A DNA stretch of 30,773 bases from the NCBI GenBank assembly GCA_036000545.1, contig DASYVD010000166.1, positions 1 to 30,773 on the forward strand. The letters run 5' to 3'. Origin of the DNA: DASYVD01 sp036000545 (GTDB lineage Bacteria > Actinomycetota > UBA4738 > CALAEC01). Made by a program: the position numbers and the translations under genes. Below the pieces are notes generated by a model that was not told where the DNA came from, made no database searches, and saw only the letters and a program-made list of their open reading frames with translations. This document shows, in pieces, positions 1 to 8,275 of the stretch (position 1 is its first letter; every line of letters starts with the position of its first letter).

Positions 1-1310
1 TCGAAGTCGTGCGGCTCGATCTCGGTCAGCCGATCCCACAACCGGGCCGCCTCACCGGCCGCGTTGGAGAGAATCTCCTCCGGATCGACCCGCACCGGCC
101 GCCGGTGGTCCACCACCACCTCGCCGGCCACGATCACGTCGCGGACGTGCCGCGGCGACAACCCGAAGATCCAATGACCGGGGAAACCCTCTGCCGTGAG
201 CGGCGTCGGGGGCGTGTACTCCACCACCACCAGGTCGGCCGGCGCCCCGGGCTCGATCGAGCCGAGCTGGGGCTCGCGCCAGACCCGCCCCGCGAACCGA
301 GCTCCTTCCGACAGGCGTCCAAGCGCCCAAGCCGGCGTTACCTGGACGTCGTCCTCTCGCGCCCGCCAGTAGGCGGTCTGGGACTCGGTGAACATGTCCC
401 CGCCGATCCCGTCGGTGCCCAGGGCAACGCGATCGCCGAGCAGGGCCACCTCTGCCCTGCCCACGCCATTGTTCATGTTGGACCGGGGATTGTGAGCGAC
501 CGTGGCTCCCGCCTCGCGCACGATGGCGGCCTCCGCCTGTTCCAGGTGCACGCAGTGGGCCAGAAGGTCGGATTCGGAGAGCGCTCCGGACTCCGCCAGG
601 CGTTGGATCACACGACGTCGGAACCTCCCTTCCGCGTCTTCCTGGTCGGACGAATCCTCGGCCACGTGGACGTGGATGCCGGTTTTCGATCGGCGGGCCA
701 GCTCCACGCACGCCGCCAGTGTTTCCTCCGAGAGCGTGAAGGAAGCGTGCCCGCCGACCATCCCCCGAGCCAGCCGGTGGCGGCTGTCGATGAAGCGTGC
801 GTTCTCGCCGATCCCCCCCTGGGCTCGCTCCCGACCGTCGCGGTCGGTCACCTCGTAGCAGAGCACCGAGCGGATCCCGACCCGCTCGAGGGAATCGGCG
901 ATGACGTCGAGGGATCCTTCGATGGCGTTGGGAGAGGCATGATGGTCGACGATCGTCGTAGTCCCGGAGAGGACGGCCTCGAGCCCTCCCACCAGGGCCG
1001 ACGCTCGAACCAGATCCTCGTCCAGGGCCCGGTCCACCCGCCACCACACCCGCTGGAGGATCTGGAGGAAGTTCCTGGGAGCCTCGAGCCGGTACGGCAT
1101 CCCCCGGGCGAGGATGGAGTACAGGTGATGGTGGGCGCACACGTTCCCCGGGATCACCAGGCAACCCGAGCAGTCCCGCACCGTGGAGTCGTCGGGAATG
1201 CGCCCGCCGACCTGCGCGATCCGGGGGCCGTCGAGGACCACGTCGGCCACGGTAAGCTCGGGCCGGTCGAGCCCGGTCACCACCGTCCCCCCGGTGAGCG
1301 CGAGCGTCAC
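1..1310 (-). CDS. ssnA: SsnA-like chlorohydrolase/aminohydrolase (C-terminus cut by window edge)
   Basis: Amidohydrolase-superfamily metal-dependent hydrolase of the SsnA type. Translating the minus strand from the GTG at 1310 gives 436 residues before the window ends; E. coli SsnA has about 442, so only a few residues are missing. Visible motifs are the metal-binding H60-H61-H62 after VIPGNVCA, then HVHVAED, then AHCVHL, and LGTDGIGGDMF with the metal/catalytic Asp. The GTG start overlaps the TGA of the upstream dehydrogenase (GTGA), which fixes the start and indicates translational coupling. SsnA is a known companion of selenium-dependent molybdenum hydroxylases, although its substrate is unproven. 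Here it is the third gene of a ygeY-xdh-ssnA operon. An alternative reading is a guanine deaminase or 8-oxoguanine deaminase-like chlorohydrolase; the neighbours favour SsnA. Confidence 0.85.
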   Translation of the reverse strand, partial: MTLALTGGTVVTGLDRPELTVADVVLDGPRIAQVGGRIPDDSTVRDCSGCLVIPGNVCAHHHLYSILARGMPYRLEAPRNFLQILQRVWWRVDRALDEDLVRASALVGGLEAVLSGTTTIVDHHASPNAIEGSLDVIADSLERVGIRSVLCYEVTDRDGRERAQGGIGENARFIDSRHRLARGMVGGHASFTLSEETLAACVELARRSKTGIHVHVAEDSSDQEDAEGRFRRRVIQRLAESGALSESDLLAHCVHLEQAEAAIVREAGATVAHNPRSNMNNGVGRAEVALLGDRVALGTDGIGGDMFTESQTAYWRAREDDVQVTPAWALGRLSEGARFAGRVWREPQLGSIEPGAPADLVVVEYTPPTPLTAEGFPGHWIFGLSPRHVRDVIVAGEVVVDHRRPVRVDPEEILSNAAGEAARLWDRLTEIEPHDF

Positions 1311-3931
1311 CCCGAGGCCTCCGCCCCGCGCCGGGCCGCAGCGGCCAGTCTGGGGACCGCCGCCCGGGCCGCCGACGAGTCGCGCATCGGGAGTCGGGTC
1401 CGAAACTCGCCGTCGTACCGATACAGCGCTGTCCGCACGGCTGATGCGATGGGAACCAGCCCGATCTCCCCCACCCCTTTGGCTCCGTAGGGACCCTCCG
1501 GCTGATGCTCCTCCACGAACACGCACTCGACCGCGGGCATCCCGACGGGCGGGATGATGCCCAGCGACTTCAGCGTGGTGGTCTTTGGGATCCCACCCTC
1601 CAGGACGAGCTCCTCGGAGAGCGCGTGTCCCAGCCCCATGTGGATCGCGCCCTCGATCTGTCCCTCCAGGAGCGTTGGGTTGATGACCTTTCCGACGTCG
1701 TGGGCGGCCACCACCTTCTCGATGCGCCCGTCTTCGTCGAGAATGCACACCTGCGTGGCCCATCCGTACGCGTAGTGCGTGGCACCACCCGGCGGGCCGG
1801 TACCGAGCTTGTAGGTCCAGTCGACCTTGTACTCGCCGTAGAACTCCTCCCCGGCCAACTCCTCGAGCTTCTTCCCGTCGAGCTCGGCCTTGAGCTGGCG
1901 CGCGGCCTCGATGACCGCCCTGCCGCCCAGCACCGTGGACCGCGAGGCGGTGCACTGGCCGGTGTCGAGGTCCCTGATCGTGTCCACAGCAACCCGCACC
2001 CTCTCGGGCGACAGCCCGAGCTCCTGACAGGCGATCTGGAGGAGCGCGGTGTGCACGCCCTGGCCCATCTCCGTCCACGAATGGAAAAGGGTGACGGACC
2101 CGCCCTCCTCCACGCGCAGGATGGCCTTCCCCCACTCGGTCAGGCCGTTGCCCACCCCGCTGTTCTTCATGCCGCAGGCGATGCCGGCGTGCTTCGCGGA
2201 GCGGTACACGTCTCGCACCGCCTCCAGGGTCTTCTTGATCCCGACGCCCGGGCCCAGCACCTGTCCGGTGGCGAACGTGTCTCCCTCCGCGAGGGCGTTC
2301 CGCCACCGGATCTCCCAGGAGTCGATCCCGACCTTCTCCGCTAGGAGGTCGAGGATGCCCTCCATGGCGAAGTTCACCTGGTTGACGCCGAAGCCCCGCA
2401 TCGCCCCGGCCGGCGGGTTGTTCGTGTAGACCGCATGGGCCTCCACGTCGACGTTGGGGACCTTGTAGGGGCCGCACGCGTGCCCCGCGGCTCGCTCCAG
2501 CACCTTGTCGCCAACGCTCGCGTACCCGCCGGTGTCCCCGATGATGCGAGCCCGCACCGCGACGAGATGCCCCCCCTCGTCGCAGCCCGCCGTGTACTCC
2601 ATGAACAGGGGGTGCCGCTTGGCGTGGAACCGGATGCTCTCCGGGCGCGACAGCGTGATCAGTACGGGTCGCCCGGTCCGAAGGGCGAGGAGAGACGCGT
2701 GGCACTGCACGTTCAGGTCCTCCTTGGCCCCGAACGCCCCGCCATTCGACACGAGGGTGGCCCGGATCTTCTCCACCGGCAGGTCGAGGAAGGAGGCCAC
2801 CTGGCGGCGGTCGTCCCACACCCCCTGCCCCTGGGAGTAGAAGTGCAGCCCGCTGTCTTCGGCCGGCACGGCCAGCGAGGACTCCGGCTCGAGGAAGGCG
2901 TGCTCGACCCACTGAGTCTCGAACCGCTCGGTGACGCTGTGGACGGCGTCCTTCATGGCCGCCTCGACGTCGCCCCGCTTGACCTTGGATACCGACAGCA
3001 CGTTGCCGTTCTCCTGGAGATTCGGCGCGTCAGGCTCGAGGGAATCGCGAGGATCCGTGACCGGCTCGAGCACCTCGTACTCCACCTCCACGAGCTCCGC
3101 CGCTTCGCGAGCCGCCGCCCGGGTCTCCGCCGCCACCGCGGCGAGGACGTCCCCGACGCAGCTGGTGATCTCACCTTCGGCTACGAACTGGCGCCAGTCC
3201 TTGGTGATCAGTCCCTGGCGCCGCTCGCCCGGAACGTCCCTGGCCGTCGCGACGGCGACGACGCCGGGATGAGCCTGTGCCTTCGACGTGTCGATGCGAA
3301 CGACCCTGGCCCGGGGATGGTCCGAGAACCGAATGGCTCCGTGCAGCATCCCTTCGGCGGTCATGTCGTTCACGTACGGCTTCGAGCCGAGGGCGAGCTC
3401 GCGGCCCTCGTACCTGGCCGCTCGCGAACCGACCCGGCCGGAGGTCTCTGGCGCAGGAACCGGCTCGCCTCGGCGCGCCCGTGCCGCGTAGTCGACCGCG
3501 TCAACGATCTTCACGTAGCCCGTGCAGCGGCACAGATTCCCAGCCAGCCCGCGCGCGATCTCCTCACGCGACGGTTCCGGGTTCTTCTCCAGCATCGCTT
3601 CTGACTTCATGACGATCCCCGGTGAGCAGAACCCGCATTGCGACGCTCCCGAGGCGACGAACGAGCCGGCCCACCGGTCGCGGGTCTCCTGGGACAGCCC
3701 CTCGAGCGTGGTGACGTGTTTGCCATCGGCCCGGGTGGCCTTCTGGGCGCACGACACCACGGCCTTGCCGTCGACCATGACCGTGCACGCGCCGCAGGAA
3801 CCCTCGGGAGCACACCCGTCCTTCATCGAGGTGAGGCCGCACTGCTCCCGGAGGACATCGAGCAGGCTCGCCCCCTCGGGCGCATCCACCTCCCTGAGAC
3901 TGCCGTTCAACGTCAACCGCAGGGTGGCCAT
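1307..3931 (-). CDS. Xanthine dehydrogenase-type molybdenum hydroxylase, fused [2Fe-2S] and Mo domains
   Basis: An 874-residue cytoplasmic molybdenum hydroxylase with the iron-sulfur and molybdopterin domains in one chain. The plant-type [2Fe-2S] cysteines are C40, C46, C49 and C61; the helical [2Fe-2S] cysteines are C99, C102, C134 and C136 (SQCGFC and NLCRCTG). The Mo domain, from about residue 175, holds GGAFGAKED, RGFGVNQ, EMGQGVHTALLQI and the catalytic GVGE (E822). No FAD domain is present, as in the selenium-dependent xanthine dehydrogenase family (about 850 residues). The ATG at 3931 is preceded by AGGAGG, which overlaps the TAG stop of the upstream M20 gene. YgeY-like and SsnA-like neighbours suggest a purine-type hydroxylase that may carry labile selenium; the substrate is inferred. 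A nicotinate- or CO-dehydrogenase-like enzyme is less likely given the fusion. Confidence 0.88.
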   Translation of the reverse strand: MATLRLTLNGSLREVDAPEGASLLDVLREQCGLTSMKDGCAPEGSCGACTVMVDGKAVVSCAQKATRADGKHVTTLEGLSQETRDRWAGSFVASGASQCGFCSPGIVMKSEAMLEKNPEPSREEIARGLAGNLCRCTGYVKIVDAVDYAARARRGEPVPAPETSGRVGSRAARYEGRELALGSKPYVNDMTAEGMLHGAIRFSDHPRARVVRIDTSKAQAHPGVVAVATARDVPGERRQGLITKDWRQFVAEGEITSCVGDVLAAVAAETRAAAREAAELVEVEYEVLEPVTDPRDSLEPDAPNLQENGNVLSVSKVKRGDVEAAMKDAVHSVTERFETQWVEHAFLEPESSLAVPAEDSGLHFYSQGQGVWDDRRQVASFLDLPVEKIRATLVSNGGAFGAKEDLNVQCHASLLALRTGRPVLITLSRPESIRFHAKRHPLFMEYTAGCDEGGHLVAVRARIIGDTGGYASVGDKVLERAAGHACGPYKVPNVDVEAHAVYTNNPPAGAMRGFGVNQVNFAMEGILDLLAEKVGIDSWEIRWRNALAEGDTFATGQVLGPGVGIKKTLEAVRDVYRSAKHAGIACGMKNSGVGNGLTEWGKAILRVEEGGSVTLFHSWTEMGQGVHTALLQIACQELGLSPERVRVAVDTIRDLDTGQCTASRSTVLGGRAVIEAARQLKAELDGKKLEELAGEEFYGEYKVDWTYKLGTGPPGGATHYAYGWATQVCILDEDGRIEKVVAAHDVGKVINPTLLEGQIEGAIHMGLGHALSEELVLEGGIPKTTTLKSLGIIPPVGMPAVECVFVEEHQPEGPYGAKGVGEIGLVPIASAVRTALYRYDGEFRTRLPMRDSSAARAAVPRLAAAARRGAEASG

Positions 3932-3941
3932 TTCGAACCTC

Positions 3942-5162
3942 CTAGCCTGCCCGGTCGCCCGACGCCGCCAGGTAGACGTCAGGGAACGCGGCGTACCAGG
4001 CCGCCGCTTTCGGCAAGTCGTCGATCGGACACTGGTCGTCGGGACTGTGGGCCCAGACTTCGTTGCTCGGACCGAACCCGATCGTGGTGATACCGAGCTT
4101 CCCCGCGCTGGCCACCCCGTTCGTGGAGAACACCCACCTGCCGACCTCGGGAGTCCGTCCCAGCGCGCGCTCGGCGGCCTGGACCCCCGCCCTTACGGCC
4201 GGGTCGTTCTCCGGGATGACCCACGTCGGGAAGTACTTGTCGGTCACCAGCGTCAGACCCGTGTAGCTCTTGCCCTCGTAGGACAGCAGCTCGATGTCGG
4301 CCTCTCCGTCCTGCACCGCCGGCAGCGACTCGAGCTCCTTCCGCGCGGATTCCACACTCTCGCCGAGGGTGAGGCGGCGGTCGAGGTAGATCGTGCAGCC
4401 ATCGGGAACCGCGTTGATCGAGGGTGTCTGGGCCTCGACCTTGGACACCACCACGGTTCCCTTGCCGAGGAACGGGTCCGCGGCCAGCCGCTCGTTGAGC
4501 TCTTCGATCTGCTGAAGGATCGGGGCCATCTTGTAGATGGCGTTGACCCCGCGCTCGGGGGCGGAGGCGTGCGCCGCGCGGCCCCGGGTGTGGAGGGCGA
4601 ACTCCACTCGGCCGCGGTGACCCCGGTAGACGTTGAGGTTGGTGGCCTCCCCCAGCACTACGAGCTTCACGTCGGGAAGGACGTTGGTGAGGATGTGCTC
4701 GAGGGCCAGACCGTCGCAGTCCTCCTCCTGGACAGTTCCGATCACGTGGATGGTGAATCGGGAGGCGTCGATGCCCAGCCGCTTGATCATGGCCGCGCCG
4801 TAGACCATCGACGCCGTCGCGGCCTTGTTATCCGACGCTCCTCGCCCGTACAGGGTCCGCCCCTCGATCACCGGCGAGAACGGTTCGGTCTTCCACGACG
4901 CCGGATCGCCCACGTCGACCACGTCGATGTGGGAGTCGTACGCGATGTGCACCGGCCCGTCCCCGATGCGACCGATCACACTGCCGAACCCGTCGACCGT
5001 TACCTCGTCGAAGCCCAGGTCCGTCATCTCCGAGGCGATCCGCTGGACCACAGCGTCCTCGCGCCGGGACAAGCTGGGACGGGCGATGAGGTCGCCCAGG
5101 AACCTCGTCATGCGCTCCGCGTCGTGGTCTGCGGCTTCCGCGAATCGCTCGTCCTGATTCAT
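3942..5162 (-). CDS. ygeY: M20-family metallohydrolase, YgeY type (selenium-metabolism-associated)
   Basis: A 406-residue cytosolic metallopeptidase-fold hydrolase of the ArgE/DapE/ACY1/CPG2 family. Zinc-site motifs are YDSHIDVVD (H78, D80), GRGASDNKAA (bridging Asp), VQEEDCDG (catalytic and metal-binding Glu pair) and, near the C-terminus, WAHSPDDQC. GEATNLNVYRGHRGR, at the family's dimerisation-domain boundary, resembles YgeY proteins, which sit in SDMH gene clusters and are annotated as putative selenium-metabolism hydrolases. The ATG at 5162 follows a run of G (AGGGGGATGG) as ribosome site; the open frame continues upstream but has no better start. It is first in the operon, with 10 bp to the dehydrogenase. 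The physiological substrate is unknown; a peptidase or N-carbamoyl or ureido-product hydrolase are the usual guesses. Confidence 0.85.
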   Translation of the reverse strand: MNQDERFAEAADHDAERMTRFLGDLIARPSLSRREDAVVQRIASEMTDLGFDEVTVDGFGSVIGRIGDGPVHIAYDSHIDVVDVGDPASWKTEPFSPVIEGRTLYGRGASDNKAATASMVYGAAMIKRLGIDASRFTIHVIGTVQEEDCDGLALEHILTNVLPDVKLVVLGEATNLNVYRGHRGRVEFALHTRGRAAHASAPERGVNAIYKMAPILQQIEELNERLAADPFLGKGTVVVSKVEAQTPSINAVPDGCTIYLDRRLTLGESVESARKELESLPAVQDGEADIELLSYEGKSYTGLTLVTDKYFPTWVIPENDPAVRAGVQAAERALGRTPEVGRWVFSTNGVASAGKLGITTIGFGPSNEVWAHSPDDQCPIDDLPKAAAWYAAFPDVYLAASGDRAG

Positions 5163-5182
5163 CCATCCCCCTGTTGGACCTG

Positions 5183-5200
5183 ATGATAGAGGGTCCTCTA
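5183..5200. promoter_or_regulatory. Divergent promoter/operator candidate between ygeY and the AlkB-like gene
   Basis: The 48-bp gap between the two divergent genes contains a perfect palindrome, TAGAGG-GT-CCTCTA (5187-5200). It overlaps a TATCAT hexamer on the minus strand (5183-5188), a plausible -10 for the ygeY operon, and abuts the AGGAGG ribosome site of the plus gene. A regulator bound here could affect both genes. No clear -35 is visible, so the promoter call is tentative. Confidence 0.4.
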
Positions 5201-5210
5201 GGAGGCCGGA

Positions 5211-5825
5211 ATGGCAGTGGTAGAGCCCTTCGTGGCGGACCTCGATCTCGGTGACGCCCTCGCTCGGACCGCAGGGCAGGGCGCGGCATTCGTTCCGGAG
5301 GCGATGACCGCAGCGTTCCTCCAGCGGCTCCAGCCGGAACTGGAGCCGGGACCGTTCCGGGCCCTGCCGGAGGAGATCGGGCCGGTCCGCCAGCAGACCG
5401 AAGGATTCGAGCTCCGCGGCCGGCCGCCAGGCTATCCGCGGCTCGCCGAGCTGCGCGGAGCGTTGGGGCGTGCCGTCCGTGAGCAAGGCGGTGGCATCCG
5501 CGGCCTGGCCAGCTGGCGGCCGAACGAGATCAGCGTCCAGAGGTACCGAGGGGGCGGGGTGGGGATCACGCCGCACCTCGACGGGAAGCGGTACCGGCGC
5601 CTGGTGGCCGTGTTCACGACGGTCGGGACAGCCCAGTTCGCTATCTGCCGGGATCGCGCGGGCGAGCTCCTCGAGGAATGGGAGACGTTCCCGGGAAGCC
5701 TCATCCTGCGCGGGCCTGGGCTCGCCGGCATGCGAGACGGCAGGCCGTTCCACCGAGTAAGCGGGCCCCAGACCGGTTGGCGCTATTCGGTCGGATTCCG
5801 CATGGACACGCGGCTCCGACCTTGA
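5211..5825 (+). CDS. AlkB-like 2-oxoglutarate/Fe(II) dioxygenase
   Basis: A 204-residue cytosolic protein with the double-stranded beta-helix motifs of 2OG/Fe(II) oxygenases. The iron triad is H122-x-D124 (ITPHLDG) and H181 (PFHRVSG); the 2OG-binding Arg is in RYSVGFR (R191 or R197). NEISVQRY, just before the HxD, matches the N-x6-Y pattern that precedes the metal site in AlkB-type enzymes. A strong AGGAGG lies 6 bp before the ATG. It is alone on its strand, divergent from ygeY and convergent with moaC. The N-terminal 95 residues are not typical of E. coli AlkB, so the substrate (alkylated nucleic acid, protein or small molecule) cannot be assigned. Confidence 0.7.
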   Translation: MAVVEPFVADLDLGDALARTAGQGAAFVPEAMTAAFLQRLQPELEPGPFRALPEEIGPVRQQTEGFELRGRPPGYPRLAELRGALGRAVREQGGGIRGLASWRPNEISVQRYRGGGVGITPHLDGKRYRRLVAVFTTVGTAQFAICRDRAGELLEEWETFPGSLILRGPGLAGMRDGRPFHRVSGPQTGWRYSVGFRMDTRLRP

Positions 5826-5850
5826 GTCACAACCGGAGCCGCGGACCCTC

Positions 5851-6336
5851 TCAGCCGCTGACGCGATAGTCGCCGCTCTTGCCGCCCCGCTTCTCGAGGA
5901 GCCTAAGGTCGGAGATGATCGCGGCCCGGTCGTACGCCTTGGCCGTGTCGTAGATGGACAGCGCCGCGACGGCGCACGCGGTCAGCGCCTCCATCTCCAC
6001 GCCGGTGCGATCGCGCGCCTTCACTTTGGCGGTGATCGTCACCCGCCCCTCCGCGGGGTCCGGGACGATGGTCACCTCGGCGCCGGTGATGGCCACGGGA
6101 TGACAGAACGGAAGGAGCTCAGGGGTGCGCTTCGCCCCGAGCAGTCCGGCCACGCGAGCGGCTTCAACGGGGTTGCCCTTCGGCGTGCCGGCGACCAGGC
6201 GGGCGCACGCGTCCGGAGTCATGGAGACGGTGCAGGAAGCCACGGCCCGGCGCTCGGTCACGTCTTTGGCCCCGACCTCGATCATGCGCGCGGCGTCCTT
6301 GGGACGCTGCTCCTCGGCCCGCTCCTTCATCGTCAT
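5851..6336 (-). CDS. moaC: Cyclic pyranopterin monophosphate synthase MoaC
   Basis: MoaC converts the MoaA product, 3',8-cyclo-GTP, to cyclic pyranopterin monophosphate in the first stage of molybdenum-cofactor synthesis. The 161 residues equal the usual length. Signature stretches are LLPFCHPVAI, RTGVEMEALTACAVAALSIYD, and the C-terminal KRGGKSGDY with the conserved Lys/Asp active-site residues. The start ATG overlaps the moeA stop (GGATGACG), so it is coupled as the last gene of the mogA-xdhC/membrane/moaDE/moeA/moaC operon. A second in-frame ATG two codons later is an alternative. Its partner moaA is not in the window and must lie elsewhere. Confidence 0.97.
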   Translation of the reverse strand: MTMKERAEEQRPKDAARMIEVGAKDVTERRAVASCTVSMTPDACARLVAGTPKGNPVEAARVAGLLGAKRTPELLPFCHPVAITGAEVTIVPDPAEGRVTITAKVKARDRTGVEMEALTACAVAALSIYDTAKAYDRAAIISDLRLLEKRGGKSGDYRVSG

Positions 6337-7586
6337 CCCTCGACGTCAGCGATCAGCATCACCCGGCACTCCTCTCCCGAGCGGACTACCTCGGTCCCCG
6401 CGGGGATGATAGCCAGGCCGTTGGCGCGGGCCACGGTCGAGAGCAGGTTCGACTGCTGGCCTCCGGTGGGAGCGGCGAGGAATCCGCCGTCAGCCTGATA
6501 CACGCGCACACGGGCGAAGCGGGTCTTCCGCGGAAGTCCCTCGATCTCCGCCTCCAGTACGGCCGAGACCTCCGGACGGAACAGGTCGCGCCGCCCCATG
6601 AGGGCGAGGATGGCCGGCCGCACGAACAACTCGAACGACACGAACACCGAGACGGGGTTCCCGGGGAGCCCGAAGAAGGGCCGCCCCGCGACGCGGCCGA
6701 ACGCCTGAGGCATCCCTGGCTGCATAGCGAGCCGGACGAACTCCACGTCGCCTCCCTCGAGGAAGGCGGCTTTCACCGGGTCACGCTCGCCCACCGACAC
6801 ACCCCCGGAGCTCACGAAGACGTCGGCGTCCACCATCTCTACAAGCTTCCGCAGCGCCTCGGGATCGTCGCGCACGATCCCCCCGACCACCGGCTCGGCC
6901 CCGGTCTCTCGCACCGCGCCGAACAGAGTCAGCCCGTTCGCGTCGTGGACCTGCCCGAACTCGGCGCGCTCCCCCGGCTCGATCAACTCATCCCCGGTGG
7001 ACGCCACGACCACGCGGGCCGGCGGATGCACGCGCACGGTCGCGTAGCCTCCGGTCGCTAGAAGCCCGAGCTGAGGACCGAGGAGGCGGGTGCCGGCGAC
7101 GAGGAGGATCTCATCAGAGCGAAGATCCTGGCCGGCGGGACGGACGTGCCTGCCCGCTGGCAGTGACCGCAGGACGAGGACCTGCCGGTCCTCGACGCGG
7201 CAGTCCTCGATGGGAACGACGCAGTCGGCGCCCTCGGGCACGGCGCCGCCGGTCGGGATACGCACGGCCCGTCCCGGCTCGACGACAACGTCGGGTGGAC
7301 GGCCCATCTCTACTTCGCCGGACACGACGAGCTCGACGGCTCCCTCCTGGGTCGCCGTTCCGATGTCCTCCGCGCGGACGGCGAATCCGTCCATGGCCGA
7401 CGAGGCGAAGGCGGGGATGTCGCGTGTGGCCCGAACCTCCTCCCCCAGGACGCAGCCGAACGCCTCGCGTAGCGGGAAGTCGACCGGGGACAGGGGCTCG
7501 ATCGTGGACAGGATGCGCCGCCGATACTCCTCCCACGGCAGGAGGTCGTCCGCGTTGTGGCCGTGATGGTGGTGGGCGTGAGTCAT
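6333..7586 (-). CDS. moeA: Molybdopterin molybdenumtransferase MoeA
   Basis: MoeA inserts molybdate into adenylated molybdopterin, which MogA supplies. The chain has 417 residues. Visible family features are the N-terminal SAMDGFAVRAEDI, the PTGGAVPEGADCVVPIE segment, the MoCF-domain SSGGVSVGERD, and LPGNPVSVFVSFELFVRP near the domain end, followed by the C-terminal beta domain. The ATG at 7586 overlaps the moaD-moaE stop (ATGA). The open frame runs upstream into moaD-moaE, but the overlap and family length support this start. The N-terminus MTHAHHHHGHN is unusually His-rich, six His in ten residues, which could bind a metal. It lies in the five-gene Moco operon. Confidence 0.96.
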   Translation of the reverse strand: MTHAHHHHGHNADDLLPWEEYRRRILSTIEPLSPVDFPLREAFGCVLGEEVRATRDIPAFASSAMDGFAVRAEDIGTATQEGAVELVVSGEVEMGRPPDVVVEPGRAVRIPTGGAVPEGADCVVPIEDCRVEDRQVLVLRSLPAGRHVRPAGQDLRSDEILLVAGTRLLGPQLGLLATGGYATVRVHPPARVVVASTGDELIEPGERAEFGQVHDANGLTLFGAVRETGAEPVVGGIVRDDPEALRKLVEMVDADVFVSSGGVSVGERDPVKAAFLEGGDVEFVRLAMQPGMPQAFGRVAGRPFFGLPGNPVSVFVSFELFVRPAILALMGRRDLFRPEVSAVLEAEIEGLPRKTRFARVRVYQADGGFLAAPTGGQQSNLLSTVARANGLAIIPAGTEVVRSGEECRVMLIADVEG

Positions 7587-8275
7587 GGACCTTCGGTGCC
7601 CGGCGGTTCGCCCTCGAGGCCCACCCACCGCTCGCCGTCCGGCCCGACCTCCTTCTTCCAGATGGGGACGCGGCGCTTGACCTCGTCGATGACGAACCGG
7701 CACGCCTCGAACGCCTCGCCCCGATGCGCGGACGAACAGGCCACCACCACGGTGTGGTCTCCGATCGAGAGATCGCCGACGCCGTGGAGAACGGCGACGC
7801 CCAAGAGGGGCCACCGCCGGGCGGCTTCCCCGGCGACGTCGCTCAGGACCTTCTCGGCCATCTCCCGGTAGGCGGAGTACTCGAGTCTCTCGACGCGACC
7901 CATGTCGTCGGAGTGGTCTCGGACGGTTCCGAGGAAGACTACGGTTCCGCCGGCGTCGGGCGCCGCCACGGCCTTCAACGCTTCGTCGACCGACGGCGAT
8001 CCCTCTCGGATGCCCACAGTCACCCGAACATCGCCGCCCGCTACGGGGGGAAGCAGCGCCACCTCGTCGTCCTCTGCGAGAGGATGACTCGCGCCGACCA
8101 CTTCCATGTTCACGGCCACCGAGACCTGGGACAGAAGACCGGCCGTTTCTGGATGACGGTTACGGACCGCCTCGACCACGTTGCCCGCAGTAGCGCCGTC
8201 GTCGAGATCGAGCACTTCCTCCCCTGCCCCCGCATGCTCGGCGAGCGCCCCGAACAACCTGACGCGCACCTTCAC
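7583..8275 (-). CDS. moaX: MoaD-MoaE fusion (two-subunit molybdopterin synthase in one chain)
   Basis: One 230-residue chain contains both molybdopterin synthase subunits. Residues 1-81 are the ubiquitin-like sulfur carrier MoaD, ending LLPPVAGG with the glycine pair at 80-81. Residues 82-230 are MoaE, with FLGTVRD, the HRGEAF segment and the catalytic lysines in DEVK and IWKK (K200, K207, equivalent to E. coli K119 and K126). MoaD must expose its C-terminal GG for thiocarboxylation, so the chain presumably needs cleavage after G81, as reported for mycobacterial MoaX and a Deinococcus fusion. The GTG start overlaps the upstream TGA (GTGA). A free MoaD elsewhere in the genome remains possible. 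Confidence 0.93.
   Translation of the reverse strand: MKVRVRLFGALAEHAGAGEEVLDLDDGATAGNVVEAVRNRHPETAGLLSQVSVAVNMEVVGASHPLAEDDEVALLPPVAGGDVRVTVGIREGSPSVDEALKAVAAPDAGGTVVFLGTVRDHSDDMGRVERLEYSAYREMAEKVLSDVAGEAARRWPLLGVAVLHGVGDLSIGDHTVVVACSSAHRGEAFEACRFVIDEVKRRVPIWKKEVGPDGERWVGLEGEPPGTEGP

Noticed and set aside
9..1490. A 493-codon open frame on the plus strand
   Set aside because: Antisense to the SsnA-like gene. Its translation has no recognisable motif, whereas the minus strand gives a complete amidohydrolase signature.
2435..5183. Long plus-strand open frames opposite the dehydrogenase and M20 genes
   Set aside because: High-GC antisense frames rich in Arg, Gly and Pro without domain motifs. 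The minus-strand genes have full family signatures.
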